Of a stretch of DNA of 64,000 nt, positions 9,701-18,554 are shown one piece after another. Source of the stretch: REEB95 sp963810055 (GTDB lineage: Bacteria > Pseudomonadota > Alphaproteobacteria > ATCC43930 > CGMCC-115725); NCBI GenBank assembly GCA_963810055.1, contig CAWEME010000026.1, forward strand, positions 29,793 to 93,792. The letters run 5' to 3'. Both the position numbers and the translations under genes were made by a program. Within the stretch, counting starts at the first letter, position 1, and the number at the start of each line of letters is the position of its first letter. The notes below the pieces were generated by a model. That model searched no databases. It was not told the DNA's origin and saw nothing but the letters and a program-made list of their open reading frames with translations.

Positions 9701-10260
9701 CAGACCGACAGGATCTCCTTGTCCTTCTGCTGCAACATAGCATCGACGCGCTTGATGGTGTCATCGGTGAGATTCTGGACGTCCTTTTCCAGCTTGCGGT
9801 GCTGGTCCTGCGACAGCTTGCCGTCCTTTTCCTGCTTCTTCAGGGCTTCCATGCCCTCGCGCCGCACGTTGCGCGCGGCGACGCGCGCCTGCTCGGCGTA
9901 TTTGGCTGCGACCTTGACCAGTTCCTTGCGCCGCTCCTCGGACAGCTCGGGCAGCGGCACGCGGATGAGGTTGCCGTCGCTCATCGGGTTGACGCCCAAT
10001 CCCGCCTCGCGGATCGCCTTCTCGACATGCTTGACCATGCTCTTGTCCCACACCGTCACGGTGACAAGCCGCGGCTCGGGCGCGTTGACCGAGCCCATCT
10101 GGCTCAAAGGCATGGTCTGACCGTAAGCCTCGACCATGACGGGATCGAGCATGTTGGCCGAGGCGCGGCCGGTGCGGATGCCGGCAAATTCCTTGCGCAA
10201 CGCCTCGAGCGCGCCGTCCATGCGCTTGTGCAAAGCCGCCACCACCGGATCTTCGCTCAT
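9700..10260 (-). CDS. frr: Ribosome recycling factor
   Basis: RRF splits post-termination ribosomes together with EF-G. I chose the ATG at 10260 (186 residues, MSEDPVVAALHKRMDGALEA) because it gives the usual 185-residue length and overlaps the pyrH stop by four bases (ATGA). Conserved segments include GIRTGRASANMLDPVMVEAYG and VPLPELSEERR; longer readings only extend into pyrH. The pyrH-frr-uppS order is highly conserved in proteobacteria. Confidence 0.96.
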   Translation of the reverse strand: MSEDPVVAALHKRMDGALEALRKEFAGIRTGRASANMLDPVMVEAYGQTMPLSQMGSVNAPEPRLVTVTVWDKSMVKHVEKAIREAGLGVNPMSDGNLIRVPLPELSEERRKELVKVAAKYAEQARVAARNVRREGMEALKKQEKDGKLSQDQHRKLEKDVQNLTDDTIKRVDAMLQQKDKEILSV

Positions 10261-11045
10261 GCCTTCGCTCCTTCCTCGGTGATGATGGTGAAGCGGCCGC
10301 GGCCCTTCACCGCCTCGGCGAAACTGCCGTCGGTGTGGATCGAAAACACCAGGATCGGAATCCTGTTCTCGCGCGCCAGCGAAACCGCCGCCGCGTCCAT
10401 CACCTGCAGATCGCGCGCCAGCACGTCGAGATAGGAAAGCGCGTCGTAGCGCGTGGCGGTCTTGTCCTTCCGCGGGTCGGCGCTGTAGACGCCGTCGACC
10501 TTGGTCGCCTTCATCAGCGCCTGGCATTGGGTTTCCGACGCGCGCAGCGCCGCGGCGGTGTCGGTGGTGAAGAACGGGTTGCCGGTGCCGGCGGCGAAGA
10601 TGACGACGCGGCCCTTTTCCATGTGGCGCACGGCGCGGCGGCGGATATAGGGCTCGCACACCGCCTGCATGGCGATGGCGGATTGCACCCGCGTCGGCAC
10701 GCCGATCCCTTCGAGCGCGTTTTGCATGGCGAGCGAATTGATGATGGTGGCCAGCATGCCCATGTAATCGGCGGTCGAGCGTTCCATGCCCGCGGCCGCG
10801 CCCACCAATCCCCGGAAGATGTTGCCGCCGCCGATGACCAGCGCCACCTGCACCCCCATGGCGTGGACGGTCTTGATCTCGCCCGCGAGTCGCTTCACCA
10901 CCGCCGGGTCGAGTCCATGGCCCTGTTCGCCCATCAACGCCTCGCCCGAGAGCTTCAGCAGCACCCGGCGGTATTTGATGTCGCCCAAGGGACCGGGCTT
11001 GGATTTGGGCAAGGGGCCGATGGCGGCGTCTTCTGGCATGGGCAT
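10257..11045 (-). CDS. pyrH: UMP kinase PyrH
   Basis: PyrH phosphorylates UMP to UDP and is allosterically controlled. The amino-acid-kinase fold shows in RVLLKLSGEALMG near the N-terminus, VIGGGNIFRG, and the nucleotide-binding segment AAGTGNPFFTTDTAA. Two ATGs at 11045 and 11039 are both plausible; I use the first (262 residues). It is preceded by tsf with a 60-base gap and coupled to frr downstream. Confidence 0.96.
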   Translation of the reverse strand: MPMPEDAAIGPLPKSKPGPLGDIKYRRVLLKLSGEALMGEQGHGLDPAVVKRLAGEIKTVHAMGVQVALVIGGGNIFRGLVGAAAGMERSTADYMGMLATIINSLAMQNALEGIGVPTRVQSAIAMQAVCEPYIRRRAVRHMEKGRVVIFAAGTGNPFFTTDTAAALRASETQCQALMKATKVDGVYSADPRKDKTATRYDALSYLDVLARDLQVMDAAAVSLARENRIPILVFSIHTDGSFAEAVKGRGRFTIITEEGAKA

Positions 11046-11105
11046 GGAATTACCACATCTGGCCGGAGTTTTCACGCGGCCCGCCGGAGGGCGGCCCAAG
11101 CGGGG

Positions 11106-12029
11106 TCAGCGCTTCAAGGTCGCGGCGACCTCGGCGGCGAAATCGGCCTGTTCCTTCTCGATGCCCTCGCCCAGCGCGAAGCGCGCAAAACCCGCGACCT
11201 GCACCGGCGCGCCGGCTTCCTTGGCGGCCTGCTCGATCACCTTGACGACCTTGCTTTCCCCGTCGATGACATAGAGCTGCTCCAGCAGAACGACATCTTC
11301 GTAGAATTTCTTGAGGCGGCCCTCGACCATCTTGTCGATGATGGCGTCGGGCTTGCCCGAGGCCTTGGCCTGCTCGCGCAACACGCCGCGCTCGCGCTCG
11401 AGCGCCTTGGCGTCGACATCCGCCGGCTTGAGGAATTGCGGATTGGCCGCCGCCACGTGCATGGCCAGATTGCGCCCGAGGGCGGCGTGCTTTTCCGGCG
11501 CAGCAGTTTCGAGCGCCACCAGCACGCCGATCTTGCCCAGGCCGGGGGCGAGCGCGTTGTGCATGTAGGCCGCGACATTGCCCTGCTTCACCGCGAGCTT
11601 CTTGGCGCGACGCAGATTCATGTTCTCGCCGATGGTGGCGATCATGTGGGTCAATTCCTCGCCCACCGTACGGCCGGAGCCCGGAAACGGCGCCGCCTTC
11701 AATTTCTCGACGTCGTCGCCGAGCGAAAGCGCCAGGCCGGCGACACTGCGCACGAAATTCTGGAATTGCTCGTTGCGGGCGACGAAATCGGTTTCGGCGT
11801 TGACCTCGACCAGCGCGCCGGCATTGCCCTGGACCGCGAAACCCACCAGCCCTTCGGAAGCCACGCGCCCGGCCTTCTTCGCCGCCGCGGCGAGGCCCTT
11901 TTTCCTGAGCCAGTCGACCGCGGACTCAATATCGCCCTGGGTTTCGGCCAGAGCGCGCTTGCAGTCCATCATGCCGGCGCCGGTTTTCTCGCGCAGCTCC
12001 TTGACCAGCGATGCCGCGATTTCGGCCAT
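11106..12029 (-). CDS. tsf: Elongation factor Ts
   Basis: EF-Ts is the nucleotide exchange factor for EF-Tu. From the ATG at 12029 the product is 307 residues, starting MAEIAASLVKELREKTGAGM with the standard N-terminal domain (MDCKRALAETQGD) and the core contact motif TDFVARNEQF. A longer reading would run through the hairpin repeat between rpsB and tsf and is rejected. It forms the usual rpsB-tsf pair. Confidence 0.97.
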   Translation of the reverse strand: MAEIAASLVKELREKTGAGMMDCKRALAETQGDIESAVDWLRKKGLAAAAKKAGRVASEGLVGFAVQGNAGALVEVNAETDFVARNEQFQNFVRSVAGLALSLGDDVEKLKAAPFPGSGRTVGEELTHMIATIGENMNLRRAKKLAVKQGNVAAYMHNALAPGLGKIGVLVALETAAPEKHAALGRNLAMHVAAANPQFLKPADVDAKALERERGVLREQAKASGKPDAIIDKMVEGRLKKFYEDVVLLEQLYVIDGESKVVKVIEQAAKEAGAPVQVAGFARFALGEGIEKEQADFAAEVAATLKR

Positions 12030-12061
12030 TTGAGTTCTTCTCCTGCTTCGATCTGCTTTAT

Positions 12062-12112
12062 GCCCCCTCCCATTCCCTCCCCCGTGGAACGGGGGAGGGT
12101 CAGGGTGGGGGT
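12062..12112. repeat. GC-rich palindromic element between rpsB and tsf
   Basis: The spacer holds an inverted repeat with arms CCCTCCCCCG and CGGGGGAGGG around a short loop, extended by mismatched CCCTCCC/GGGTGGG flanks. The shape resembles short dispersed palindromes (REP/RPE type) found between genes in many alphaproteobacteria. It could also form a partial terminator or attenuator between rpsB and tsf on the transcript; there is no clear T-run. I see only this copy in the window. Confidence 0.6.
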
Positions 12113-12120
12113 TGTGACGG

Positions 12121-12912
12121 TTAGGCCGGCGCGGTTTCGCCCGGGGTTTCGGGCTTGGCTTCCGGCGCTTCCGGAATCGCCTCGGCCGGCGGCCGGAGCC
12201 GCGCGCCCGGATCGGCGGCGCTCTGCTCCGCCTGCAAGCCGTCGAGCACCGCGCCCGAGACCAGTTCGCAATAGAGGTGGACGGCGCGCATGGCGTCGTC
12301 ATTGCCGGGGATGGGATAGAGAATTCCGTCGGGCGAGGAATTGCTGTCGAGGATGGCGACCACCGGGATTTTCAGCCGGTTGGCTTCCTGCACCGCGATC
12401 GCCTCCTTGTTGGTGTCGATCACGAACAGGATGTCGGGCAAGCCGCCCATTTCCTTGATGCCGCCGAGCGCGCGTTCGAGCTTGTCGCGGTCGCGGGTCA
12501 ATTCCAAGAGCTCGCGCTTGGTCAGGCCGCTGTCGGTGGCGTTGATCTTCTCGTCCAGCTCCTTCAGGCGCTTGATCGAGGCCGAGATGGTCTTGAAGTT
12601 GGTGAGCATGCCGCCGAGCCAGCGGTGGTTGACGTAATACTGGCCGCAGCGCTTGGCCGCCTCGGCGATGGGTTCCTGCGCCTGGCGTTTGGTGCCGACG
12701 AACAGGATGCGCCCGCCACCCGCCGCCACGTCGCGCAGCGCCTGGAGCGCCTTGCCCAGAAGCGGCACGGTTTCCTCGAGATTGATGATGTGCACGCCGT
12801 TGCGCACGCCGAAGATGTAAGGTGCCATCTTCGGGTTCCAGCGCCTGGTGTGGTGGCCGAAATGCACGCCGGCTTCCAAAAGCTGGCGCATGGAAAAATC
12901 GGGAATCGCCAT
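12121..12912 (-). CDS. rpsB: 30S ribosomal protein S2
   Basis: S2 binds late to the 30S subunit and helps to recruit S1. The 263 residues contain the family signatures RQLLEAGVHFGHHTRRWNP, LFVGTKRQAQ, VNHRWLGGMLTNF and the PGNDDAMRAV region. After about residue 225 there is an Ala/Pro/Glu-rich tail (about 35 residues), an extension common in alphaproteobacteria. It heads the cluster that leads into lipid A synthesis, with its own promoter and structured leader upstream. Confidence 0.98.
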   Translation of the reverse strand: MAIPDFSMRQLLEAGVHFGHHTRRWNPKMAPYIFGVRNGVHIINLEETVPLLGKALQALRDVAAGGGRILFVGTKRQAQEPIAEAAKRCGQYYVNHRWLGGMLTNFKTISASIKRLKELDEKINATDSGLTKRELLELTRDRDKLERALGGIKEMGGLPDILFVIDTNKEAIAVQEANRLKIPVVAILDSNSSPDGILYPIPGNDDAMRAVHLYCELVSGAVLDGLQAEQSAADPGARLRPPAEAIPEAPEAKPETPGETAPA

Positions 12913-12979
12913 GAGATCGTCGTCCTTTTCCGGTTAATCCGCCGCGGGGTGAGAACCAGTCTTTTGGACCAGCACCGGA

Positions 12980-13025
12980 GCGGACCCTTGCCACAGAAGT
13001 GGGCCACATGCTTGTGGCAGTCCGC
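12980..13025 (-). promoter_or_regulatory. Stem-loop in the rpsB 5' leader
   Basis: A long imperfect palindrome lies about 70 bases upstream of the rpsB ATG: outer arms GCGGAC (12980-12985) and GTCCGC (13020-13025), inner arms TGCCACA (12989-12995) and TGTGGCA (13013-13019). It falls inside the predicted leader transcript. S2 operons are known to be feedback-controlled through the leader in other bacteria; that this element does so here is an inference. Confidence 0.5.
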
Positions 13026-13060
13026 GATCCCCGCGTGAGGGGTTGAGTTGAAGGTGCGTC

Positions 13061-13089
13061 TATTTAGAGTGAAGGCGCGGCTTTGGCAA
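13061..13089 (-). promoter_or_regulatory. Putative sigma-70-type promoter of rpsB
   Basis: On the minus strand TTGCCA (13089-13084), a 17-base spacer and TAAATA (13066-13061) form a good match to a housekeeping promoter. Transcription would begin near 13054 and give a leader of roughly 140 bases that includes the stem-loop. Prediction from sequence only. Confidence 0.5.
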
Positions 13090-13172
13090 GGGGACAAGAT
13101 GGCCGCTAAGTCTTTGTCCGTGCGGAGCTTTCTTTCGTGATTTGCCCGGCCACCCGCCCGGGCGAAGAAAAA

Positions 13173-13520
13173 CTAGTGCGTCTTCACCAGGATGTTGTTC
13201 TGCACGAATTTCACGCCCGAGATTCCGGCGGCGATCCTGCCGGCCTGGTCCTTCTGCGCGCGGGTGTCGACGAAGCCCGAAAGCTGCACCGTGCCCTGCA
13301 TGGTCTCGACGCCGATCTGGAAGGCCTTCAAGGCCTGCTCCTGGATGAGGCCGGCCTTCACCTTGGCGGAGATGGCGGTGTCGCCGGCATATTGCCCGGC
13401 GGTTTCCTGCCCCTCGACCGCCGCGCAGGATGCCAAAGGCAGCGCCAGGGCGAAGGACAGCGCGAGAACGCGCAAAGGATTCGTTTTGGGATTCGTCTTG
13501 CCGTTATTCGTTTCATTCAT
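13173..13520 (-). CDS. Small BON-domain lipoprotein
   Basis: BON domains are small alpha/beta modules found in envelope proteins such as OsmY and thought to bind membranes. From the ATG at 13520 the product is 115 residues: a signal sequence (VLALSFALALPLASCAA) with lipobox L-A-S-C, then one BON domain (roughly 45-112) with KVKAGLIQEQALKAFQIGVE and GTVQLSGFV. It stands alone between rpsB and an HdeD-type gene. Predicted periplasm-facing lipoprotein; the exact role is unknown. Confidence 0.8.
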   Translation of the reverse strand: MNETNNGKTNPKTNPLRVLALSFALALPLASCAAVEGQETAGQYAGDTAISAKVKAGLIQEQALKAFQIGVETMQGTVQLSGFVDTRAQKDQAGRIAAGISGVKFVQNNILVKTH

Positions 13521-13727
13521 GGGGCCAATCCCCTTGGTGGTCGATCGGGCAAAGCATGAAACCATCCGGCCGAAACGGCCGCAAGAAGAGTATCGGGGGC
13601 GACTATGACACCCGTGTGGCGGCGCTGGCCTGTTGCGCTGCGATTGCTTTTGGCGCTTGAGGGCCGAATCTTATTGGCTTCGCACGTCAGGTGCTACGCA
13701 GGCCCGAGGCGTCGTGCGAAGGCAAAT

Positions 13728-14289
13728 TTAAGGGACAACCGGTGCGTTGCGGGCGTGCAGCGCCATGCCGATCAGCGCCGCGCCGCCGAACACCAGATCG
13801 ATGCCGACCAGCAGCCCGAGCGCCCAGGCGGCGGAGCCGGGCAGCCCGAAGAAAATGATGCCGGCCAAAACCAGATCGATGATGCCGTTCAGAACCAGCC
13901 AGAACCAGCGGCCCGACAGCGCGCGCTGGTGCTCGAGCCCGAACAGGATCGAGAAAATGCCCTCGATCACGAAAAAGACGATCAGCACCAGAGTGAGCGA
14001 AATCGCGCCGCCGACCGGCCAGCCGATCAACAACCCGCCGACCACGATGCCGAGGATGGCCGAGAGCAGCGACCACCAGAAACCCGGCGCCTGCTTCATC
14101 CAGAAGGTGGTGATGAGGCCGAGAATGCCGCTGATGAGAAAGAGCCAGCCGAGGAATATCGCCACCGCCAGCGTGGCAGATCTGCGGAATCACGATCGCC
14201 GCCGCGCCGAGGATCACCAGCACGATGCCCTCGATCAGATAGGCCACCCAATGCGCGTGCAGCGCATTGGTAACGTCGGTCATCGACAT
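13728..14289 (-). CDS. HdeD/DUF308 family membrane protein (one frameshift near 14180)
   Basis: HdeD-like proteins are small six-helix inner-membrane proteins linked in E. coli to acid resistance. The N-terminus (MSMTDVTNALHAHWVAYLIE) and first helix are in one frame up to VIPQI; the rest, from ATLAVAIFLGWLFLISGI onward, is in another. Dropping one T at about 14180 joins them into a 186-residue protein of normal length. The 562-base span is one base too long, which agrees. The stretch 13521-13727 upstream of the BON gene holds no further gene. Confidence 0.8.
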
Positions 14290-14376
14290 GACAAGCCTCC
14301 CCTCTAATCGCGGTTTCACCAGGCGGCCAGGATGTGCCTTTTATGTGCCGTCGTACAAGCGCACCGGCCCGCAGCT

Positions 14377-14634
14377 TCAGGCCTTCCTCAACATAAACAC
14401 CAACACCCCGCCCGGCTCTTCGCGGCAGTCGAGCAGATGCGCGCCGGTGGTTTTGCAGAAATGGTCGAAGTCCTTCACCGCGCCGGGATCGGTGGCGTAG
14501 ACGCGCAACACCGCGCCCGGCTTCATCTCCTTCATCGCCTTGCGCGCCTTCAATACCGGCAGCGGGCATTTGAGCCCCTTGGCGTCGAGCGTGGCGTCGG
14601 GCGAAACCGGATTCGGGGCGGCTGGCTGGGTCAT
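14377..14634 (-). CDS. TusA-type sulfurtransferase domain protein
   Basis: The 85-residue protein has the TusA/SirA fold: a Pro/Asn N-terminal stretch, then LDAKGLKCPLPVLKARKAM with the sulfur-carrying cysteine at residue 23 in the CPxP motif, and a C-terminal strand GGVLVFMLRK. TusA proteins pass persulfide sulfur to tRNA thiolation or molybdenum cofactor pathways. It follows parC by 31 bases on the same strand, and which acceptor it serves cannot be told from the sequence. Confidence 0.85.
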   Translation of the reverse strand: MTQPAAPNPVSPDATLDAKGLKCPLPVLKARKAMKEMKPGAVLRVYATDPGAVKDFDHFCKTTGAHLLDCREEPGGVLVFMLRKA

Positions 14635-14665
14635 CGGATCGTCCTTATGGCCTTATGAAATGCCC

Positions 14666-16894
14666 TCAGGAAAAGCGATTATCGGCGGGGAAGCCGCGCG
14701 GCGCGATGCGGCCGCGGCCGGCGCGGGCGCCGGTCCAGGGGCGCAGATCGGTCTCGGTGCGGGTGCGGTCGCCCGATTTCCACGACAGCCCCTCGGACTT
14801 GGTTATCACCCGCGCATCGGCCAGGCCGCCCTGGTGATAACGCTGGAGGATGACGCCGCGCCCGCCCGCCATCTCCGGCGCCTCGGCGAGAGGGAACAGC
14901 AGCAGCTTGCGGTTCTCCCCCACCACCGCGATGGTGTCGCCTTCGGCCGGCGCCGCCACCAGAGCCCTGGCTTCCTTGCCCGGCCGCATCACCTGCTTGC
15001 CGTTGCGTGTCTGCGCCAGCACGTCGTCGGCCGTGACGACGAAACCACGCCCGTCGCTCGCCGCCACCAGGATTTTCGATCCCGGCTTGTAGATCATCAC
15101 CGAGGCGATGTCGTACTCGTTGCCGAGATCGGCCATCAGGCGGAAAGGCTCGCCCAGGCCGCGCCCGCCCGGCAATTTGTCGATCGCCAGCGTGTAAAAG
15201 CGCCCGTTGGTGGCGAAGACCAGAAGCTTGTCGGTGGTCATGGCCTCGATGGCGAAACGCGGCCCGTCGCCTTCCTTGTATTTGATCTCGGCCGGATTGA
15301 GCCCATGGCCCTTGGCCGCGCGCAGCCAGCCCTTCTCCGAGCCGATCACCGTCACCGGTTCGCGCTCGACCAGCGCCTCGAGCGGCACTTCCACCGCCGC
15401 GGGCGGCTTGCCCAGCTCGGTGCGCCGTTTGCCCAAGAGCGAGGTGGGCCCGAATTCCTGGCGCAAGCCGGCCATCTCCTCGCCGATGCGCTTCCATTGC
15501 CGGCGCTCGTCGCCGAGCAGGTGTTTCAGTTCCTTGTCCTCATCGGCCAGGCTTTTCAGCTCCTGGCGGATGGCGATCTCTTCCAGCCGGCGCAAGGCGC
15601 GCAGCCGCATGTCGAGGATGGCGTCGGCCTGGTTCTGGGTCAGGCGCCATTTCTTCATCATCCGCTCTTTGGCGTCGTCGTATTTGCGGATGATGCGGAT
15701 CACCTCGTCCAAATTGACGTAGACGATCATGTAGCCCTTGAGGATCTCGGCCCGGCGGGCGATCGCCTCGCGGCGCCAACGCGAGCGGCGTTGCAGCACG
15801 ACGCGGCGGTGGTCGAGAAAGGCGAGCAGCGCGTCCTTCAAATTCATCACGCGCGGCGTGCCTTCGGCGTCGAGCACGTTTAGGTTCAAGGGCACGCGGC
15901 TTTCGAGGTCGGTCGAGCGGAACAGCGATTCCATCAGCAGCACGGGATCGACGTTGCGGCTCTTGGGCTCGAGGATAAGGCGCACCTTCTCGGTCGATTC
16001 ATCGTGGATGTCGGCCAAGAGCGGCAGCTTGCGCTCCTCCAGCAGGAGCGCGATGCGCTCGATCAGGCGCGATTTCTGCACCTGGTAGGGGATTTCGGAA
16101 ACTACGATGCGGTACTGGCCCTGGGCGAGCGGCTCCTTGTGCCAGCGCGCGCGCAGACGGAAGCTGCCGCGGCCGGTGTTGTACGCCTCGCGGATGCTGT
16201 CGCGCGGCTCGACCAGCACGCCGCCGGTGGGGAAATCCGGGCCGGGCACGCATTTCAACAGCTCGGCGGTGGTGGCGCGCCGGTTCTTGACCAGCAGCGC
16301 CAGCGCGTCGGCCAGCTCGACGATGTTGTGCGGCGGGATGCTGGTCGCCATGCCGACGGCGATGCCGGCGGCGCCGTTGGCCAAAAGGTTCGGAAAGCGC
16401 GCCGGCAGCACCACCGGCTCGCTGCTTTCGCCGTCATAGGTCGGGCGGAAATCGACCGTGTCCTCGTCGATGCCCTCGAGCAGCGCCTCGGCCACCGCGG
16501 TCAGCCGGCTTTCGGTGTAGCGCATCGCCGCCGCGTTATCGCCGTCGATATTGCCGAAATTCCCCTGGCCGTCGACCAGCGGATAACGCTGCGCGAAATC
16601 CTGCGCCAGCCGCACCAGCGCGTCATAGACCGCGATGTCGCCATGAGGATGGAACTTGCCGATCACGTCGCCCACCACGCGCGCGCATTTCTTGTAGCCC
16701 GATTTGGGATCGAGCTTGAGCTGGCGCATGGCGTGAAGAATCCGGCGATGCACCGGCTTCAGCCCGTCGCGCACGTCGGGCAGCGAGCGCGCCATGATGG
16801 TCGAGAGCGCGTAGGAGAGATAGCGCTCGCCCAGCTCCTCGGCGAAATCGACCTTGCGGATTTCGCCCATCTCGGCGGCGGCGGCTTTGCTCAT
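14666..16894 (-). CDS. parC: DNA topoisomerase IV subunit A
   Basis: ParC is the DNA-cutting subunit of topoisomerase IV, which unlinks daughter chromosomes. The 742 residues contain the winged-helix/breakage domain with catalytic Y126 in RYTESR, the GyrA-like coiled-coil region and a C-terminal beta-pinwheel with degenerate blades. The quinolone region reads HPHGDIAVYDAL: isoleucine (residue 87) sits where E. coli ParC has Ser80. The length is shorter than GyrA and there is no GyrA box, so ParC is preferred. It overlaps recO by four bases. Confidence 0.94.
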   Translation of the reverse strand: MSKAAAAEMGEIRKVDFAEELGERYLSYALSTIMARSLPDVRDGLKPVHRRILHAMRQLKLDPKSGYKKCARVVGDVIGKFHPHGDIAVYDALVRLAQDFAQRYPLVDGQGNFGNIDGDNAAAMRYTESRLTAVAEALLEGIDEDTVDFRPTYDGESSEPVVLPARFPNLLANGAAGIAVGMATSIPPHNIVELADALALLVKNRRATTAELLKCVPGPDFPTGGVLVEPRDSIREAYNTGRGSFRLRARWHKEPLAQGQYRIVVSEIPYQVQKSRLIERIALLLEERKLPLLADIHDESTEKVRLILEPKSRNVDPVLLMESLFRSTDLESRVPLNLNVLDAEGTPRVMNLKDALLAFLDHRRVVLQRRSRWRREAIARRAEILKGYMIVYVNLDEVIRIIRKYDDAKERMMKKWRLTQNQADAILDMRLRALRRLEEIAIRQELKSLADEDKELKHLLGDERRQWKRIGEEMAGLRQEFGPTSLLGKRRTELGKPPAAVEVPLEALVEREPVTVIGSEKGWLRAAKGHGLNPAEIKYKEGDGPRFAIEAMTTDKLLVFATNGRFYTLAIDKLPGGRGLGEPFRLMADLGNEYDIASVMIYKPGSKILVAASDGRGFVVTADDVLAQTRNGKQVMRPGKEARALVAAPAEGDTIAVVGENRKLLLFPLAEAPEMAGGRGVILQRYHQGGLADARVITKSEGLSWKSGDRTRTETDLRPWTGARAGRGRIAPRGFPADNRFS

Positions 16895-17661
16895 GCGGAT
16901 CTTTCTGTGCTTCGCACAACGGCCTCGCGGCCTGTGCTACGCTTTATTACATCAGCGAATCGGGCGCGCGCAGCCGGAATTTTGCGTCCGTGGGGCGCCA
17001 GCACGCGGCGGTCGAGGAAATAGCCGGTCAGGGCGAGCCCGTCGATGATGTCGCCGGGCGCGGGCGGCTGGTTCTCGCCTGCCAGCAAAAATCGCGGCAG
17101 GCGCAGCAGCTTCTCGCGATAAGGCGCGGCGGCGGTTTCCGACACCGCCTGGCCCGAGCGCGGCGAGACATAGGTGAGGTGTTCCTGCGCGCCGGTCGCC
17201 ACGCAATGCGACAGATCGAGGCCGTAGCCCAGCTCGGCCAGCAGATCGAGCTCCCAGCGCACGTAAAGCGCGGCATAGCCCTCGTCTTCATCGAGCGCTT
17301 CAAGGAGCGCGTTCAAGCCGGCATAGGCGCGGGGATGCGGCTCGCGCTCGGGCAGCGTCGCCTCGGCCATGGCAGCCGCGGCGGCGAGACAGGCCAGGCG
17401 CACGCGGTCGTCGATGAAGCGCGCGGCATGGCCGCGCAGCAATTCGCCCGCGAGATGGCCCAGATGCTCGGACAGCCGCGCCGACCACGATATCGCCAGG
17501 CGGTTGCCGGTCTGGTAGCGCATGCGGGTGCGCGGCCCCTGGCCGCCGCGCACCAGCCCGGCATGGCGGCCGCGCTCGCGCGTCAGCAGATGGACGATCA
17601 GGCCGCGCTCGCCGTGGCGGCGCGCCGACAGCACGATGCCCTCGTCGCTCCAGCGCATCAC
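16891..17661 (-). CDS. recO: DNA repair protein RecO
   Basis: RecO loads RecA onto gapped DNA with RecF and RecR. The 256 residues start MRWSDEGIVLSARRHGERG, an OB-fold opening typical of the family, and continue with a helical domain including YVRWELDLLAELGYGLDLS. A zinc cluster of four cysteines, seen in some RecO proteins, is absent. It overlaps era upstream and parC downstream by four bases each, so it is in the rnc-era-recO unit. Confidence 0.93.
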   Translation of the reverse strand: MMRWSDEGIVLSARRHGERGLIVHLLTRERGRHAGLVRGGQGPRTRMRYQTGNRLAISWSARLSEHLGHLAGELLRGHAARFIDDRVRLACLAAAAAMAEATLPEREPHPRAYAGLNALLEALDEDEGYAALYVRWELDLLAELGYGLDLSHCVATGAQEHLTYVSPRSGQAVSETAAAPYREKLLRLPRFLLAGENQPPAPGDIIDGLALTGYFLDRRVLAPHGRKIPAARARFADVIKRSTGREAVVRSTERSA

Positions 17662-18554
17662 TGGTCCCCGAAATCGAGCCGCATGGCCTCGTAGCGCTCT
17701 TTATCCTCGGTCCAATCCCCGGTCACCTTGACCTGGAGGAAAAGATGGACGCGGCGGCCGAGGAGCTTTTCCAGCTCGGCGCGGGCGGCTTCGCCGATGC
17801 TCTTGATACGGCTGCCGCCCTTGCCCAGCATGATCGGCTTCTGGCTGTCGCGCGCGACATGGATCAGCTGCGAAATCTTGACGCTGCCGTCGGCGAATTC
17901 CTCCCAGCCTTCGGTCTCGACAGTGGAGGCATAGGGCAGTTCCTGATGGAGCTGGAGGAAGATCTGCTCGCGCGTGATTTCCGCCGCCAACAGGCGCAAC
18001 GGCGCGTCGGTCATCTCGTCGGCCGGATAGAGCCACGGGCCTTCCGGCAATGTTTCCGCGAGATAGGCGAGCAAATCATCGACCCCGTCGCCGTTGAGGC
18101 CCGAAATCATGAACACGCGCTCGAATTCATAAGCCTGGGTCAGCGCGGCGGCCATCGGCAGCAGGGCTTCGCGCTTCACCTTGTCGATCTGGTTCAAGGC
18201 CAGCACCGCGCGCCGTTTGCCCGCCGTTTTGAGCCCGTCGAGGATGCGGCGCGTGTCGGCATCGAGGCCGCGCGAAGCATCCACCAGCACCACGTCGATA
18301 TCGGCTTCCTTGGCGCCTTCCCAGGCAGCCTGCACCATGGCGCGCTCCAACCGCCGCTTGGGCGCGAAGATGCCGGGCGTGTCGATGAAGATGAGCTGCG
18401 CTTCCCCGTGCGCGACGATGCCGAGCAGGCGCGCGCGCGTGGTCTGTACCTTGGGCGAAACGATGGCGAGCTTCGCGCCCACTAGGCGGTTCAACAGCGT
18501 CGACTTGCCGGCATTGGGCGCGCCCAGCAGCGCGATAGTGCCACAACGCGTCAT
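17658..18554 (-). CDS. era: GTPase Era
   Basis: Era is a ribosome assembly GTPase that binds the 3' end of 16S rRNA. The 298 residues contain G1 GAPNAGKST, G3 DTPG, G4 NQID and a C-terminal KH domain (PIMLGKGGSRIKSIGEAARA). It overlaps rnc and recO by four bases each; the rnc-era-recO order is widespread. Confidence 0.97.
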   Translation of the reverse strand: MTRCGTIALLGAPNAGKSTLLNRLVGAKLAIVSPKVQTTRARLLGIVAHGEAQLIFIDTPGIFAPKRRLERAMVQAAWEGAKEADIDVVLVDASRGLDADTRRILDGLKTAGKRRAVLALNQIDKVKREALLPMAAALTQAYEFERVFMISGLNGDGVDDLLAYLAETLPEGPWLYPADEMTDAPLRLLAAEITREQIFLQLHQELPYASTVETEGWEEFADGSVKISQLIHVARDSQKPIMLGKGGSRIKSIGEAARAELEKLLGRRVHLFLQVKVTGDWTEDKERYEAMRLDFGDQ

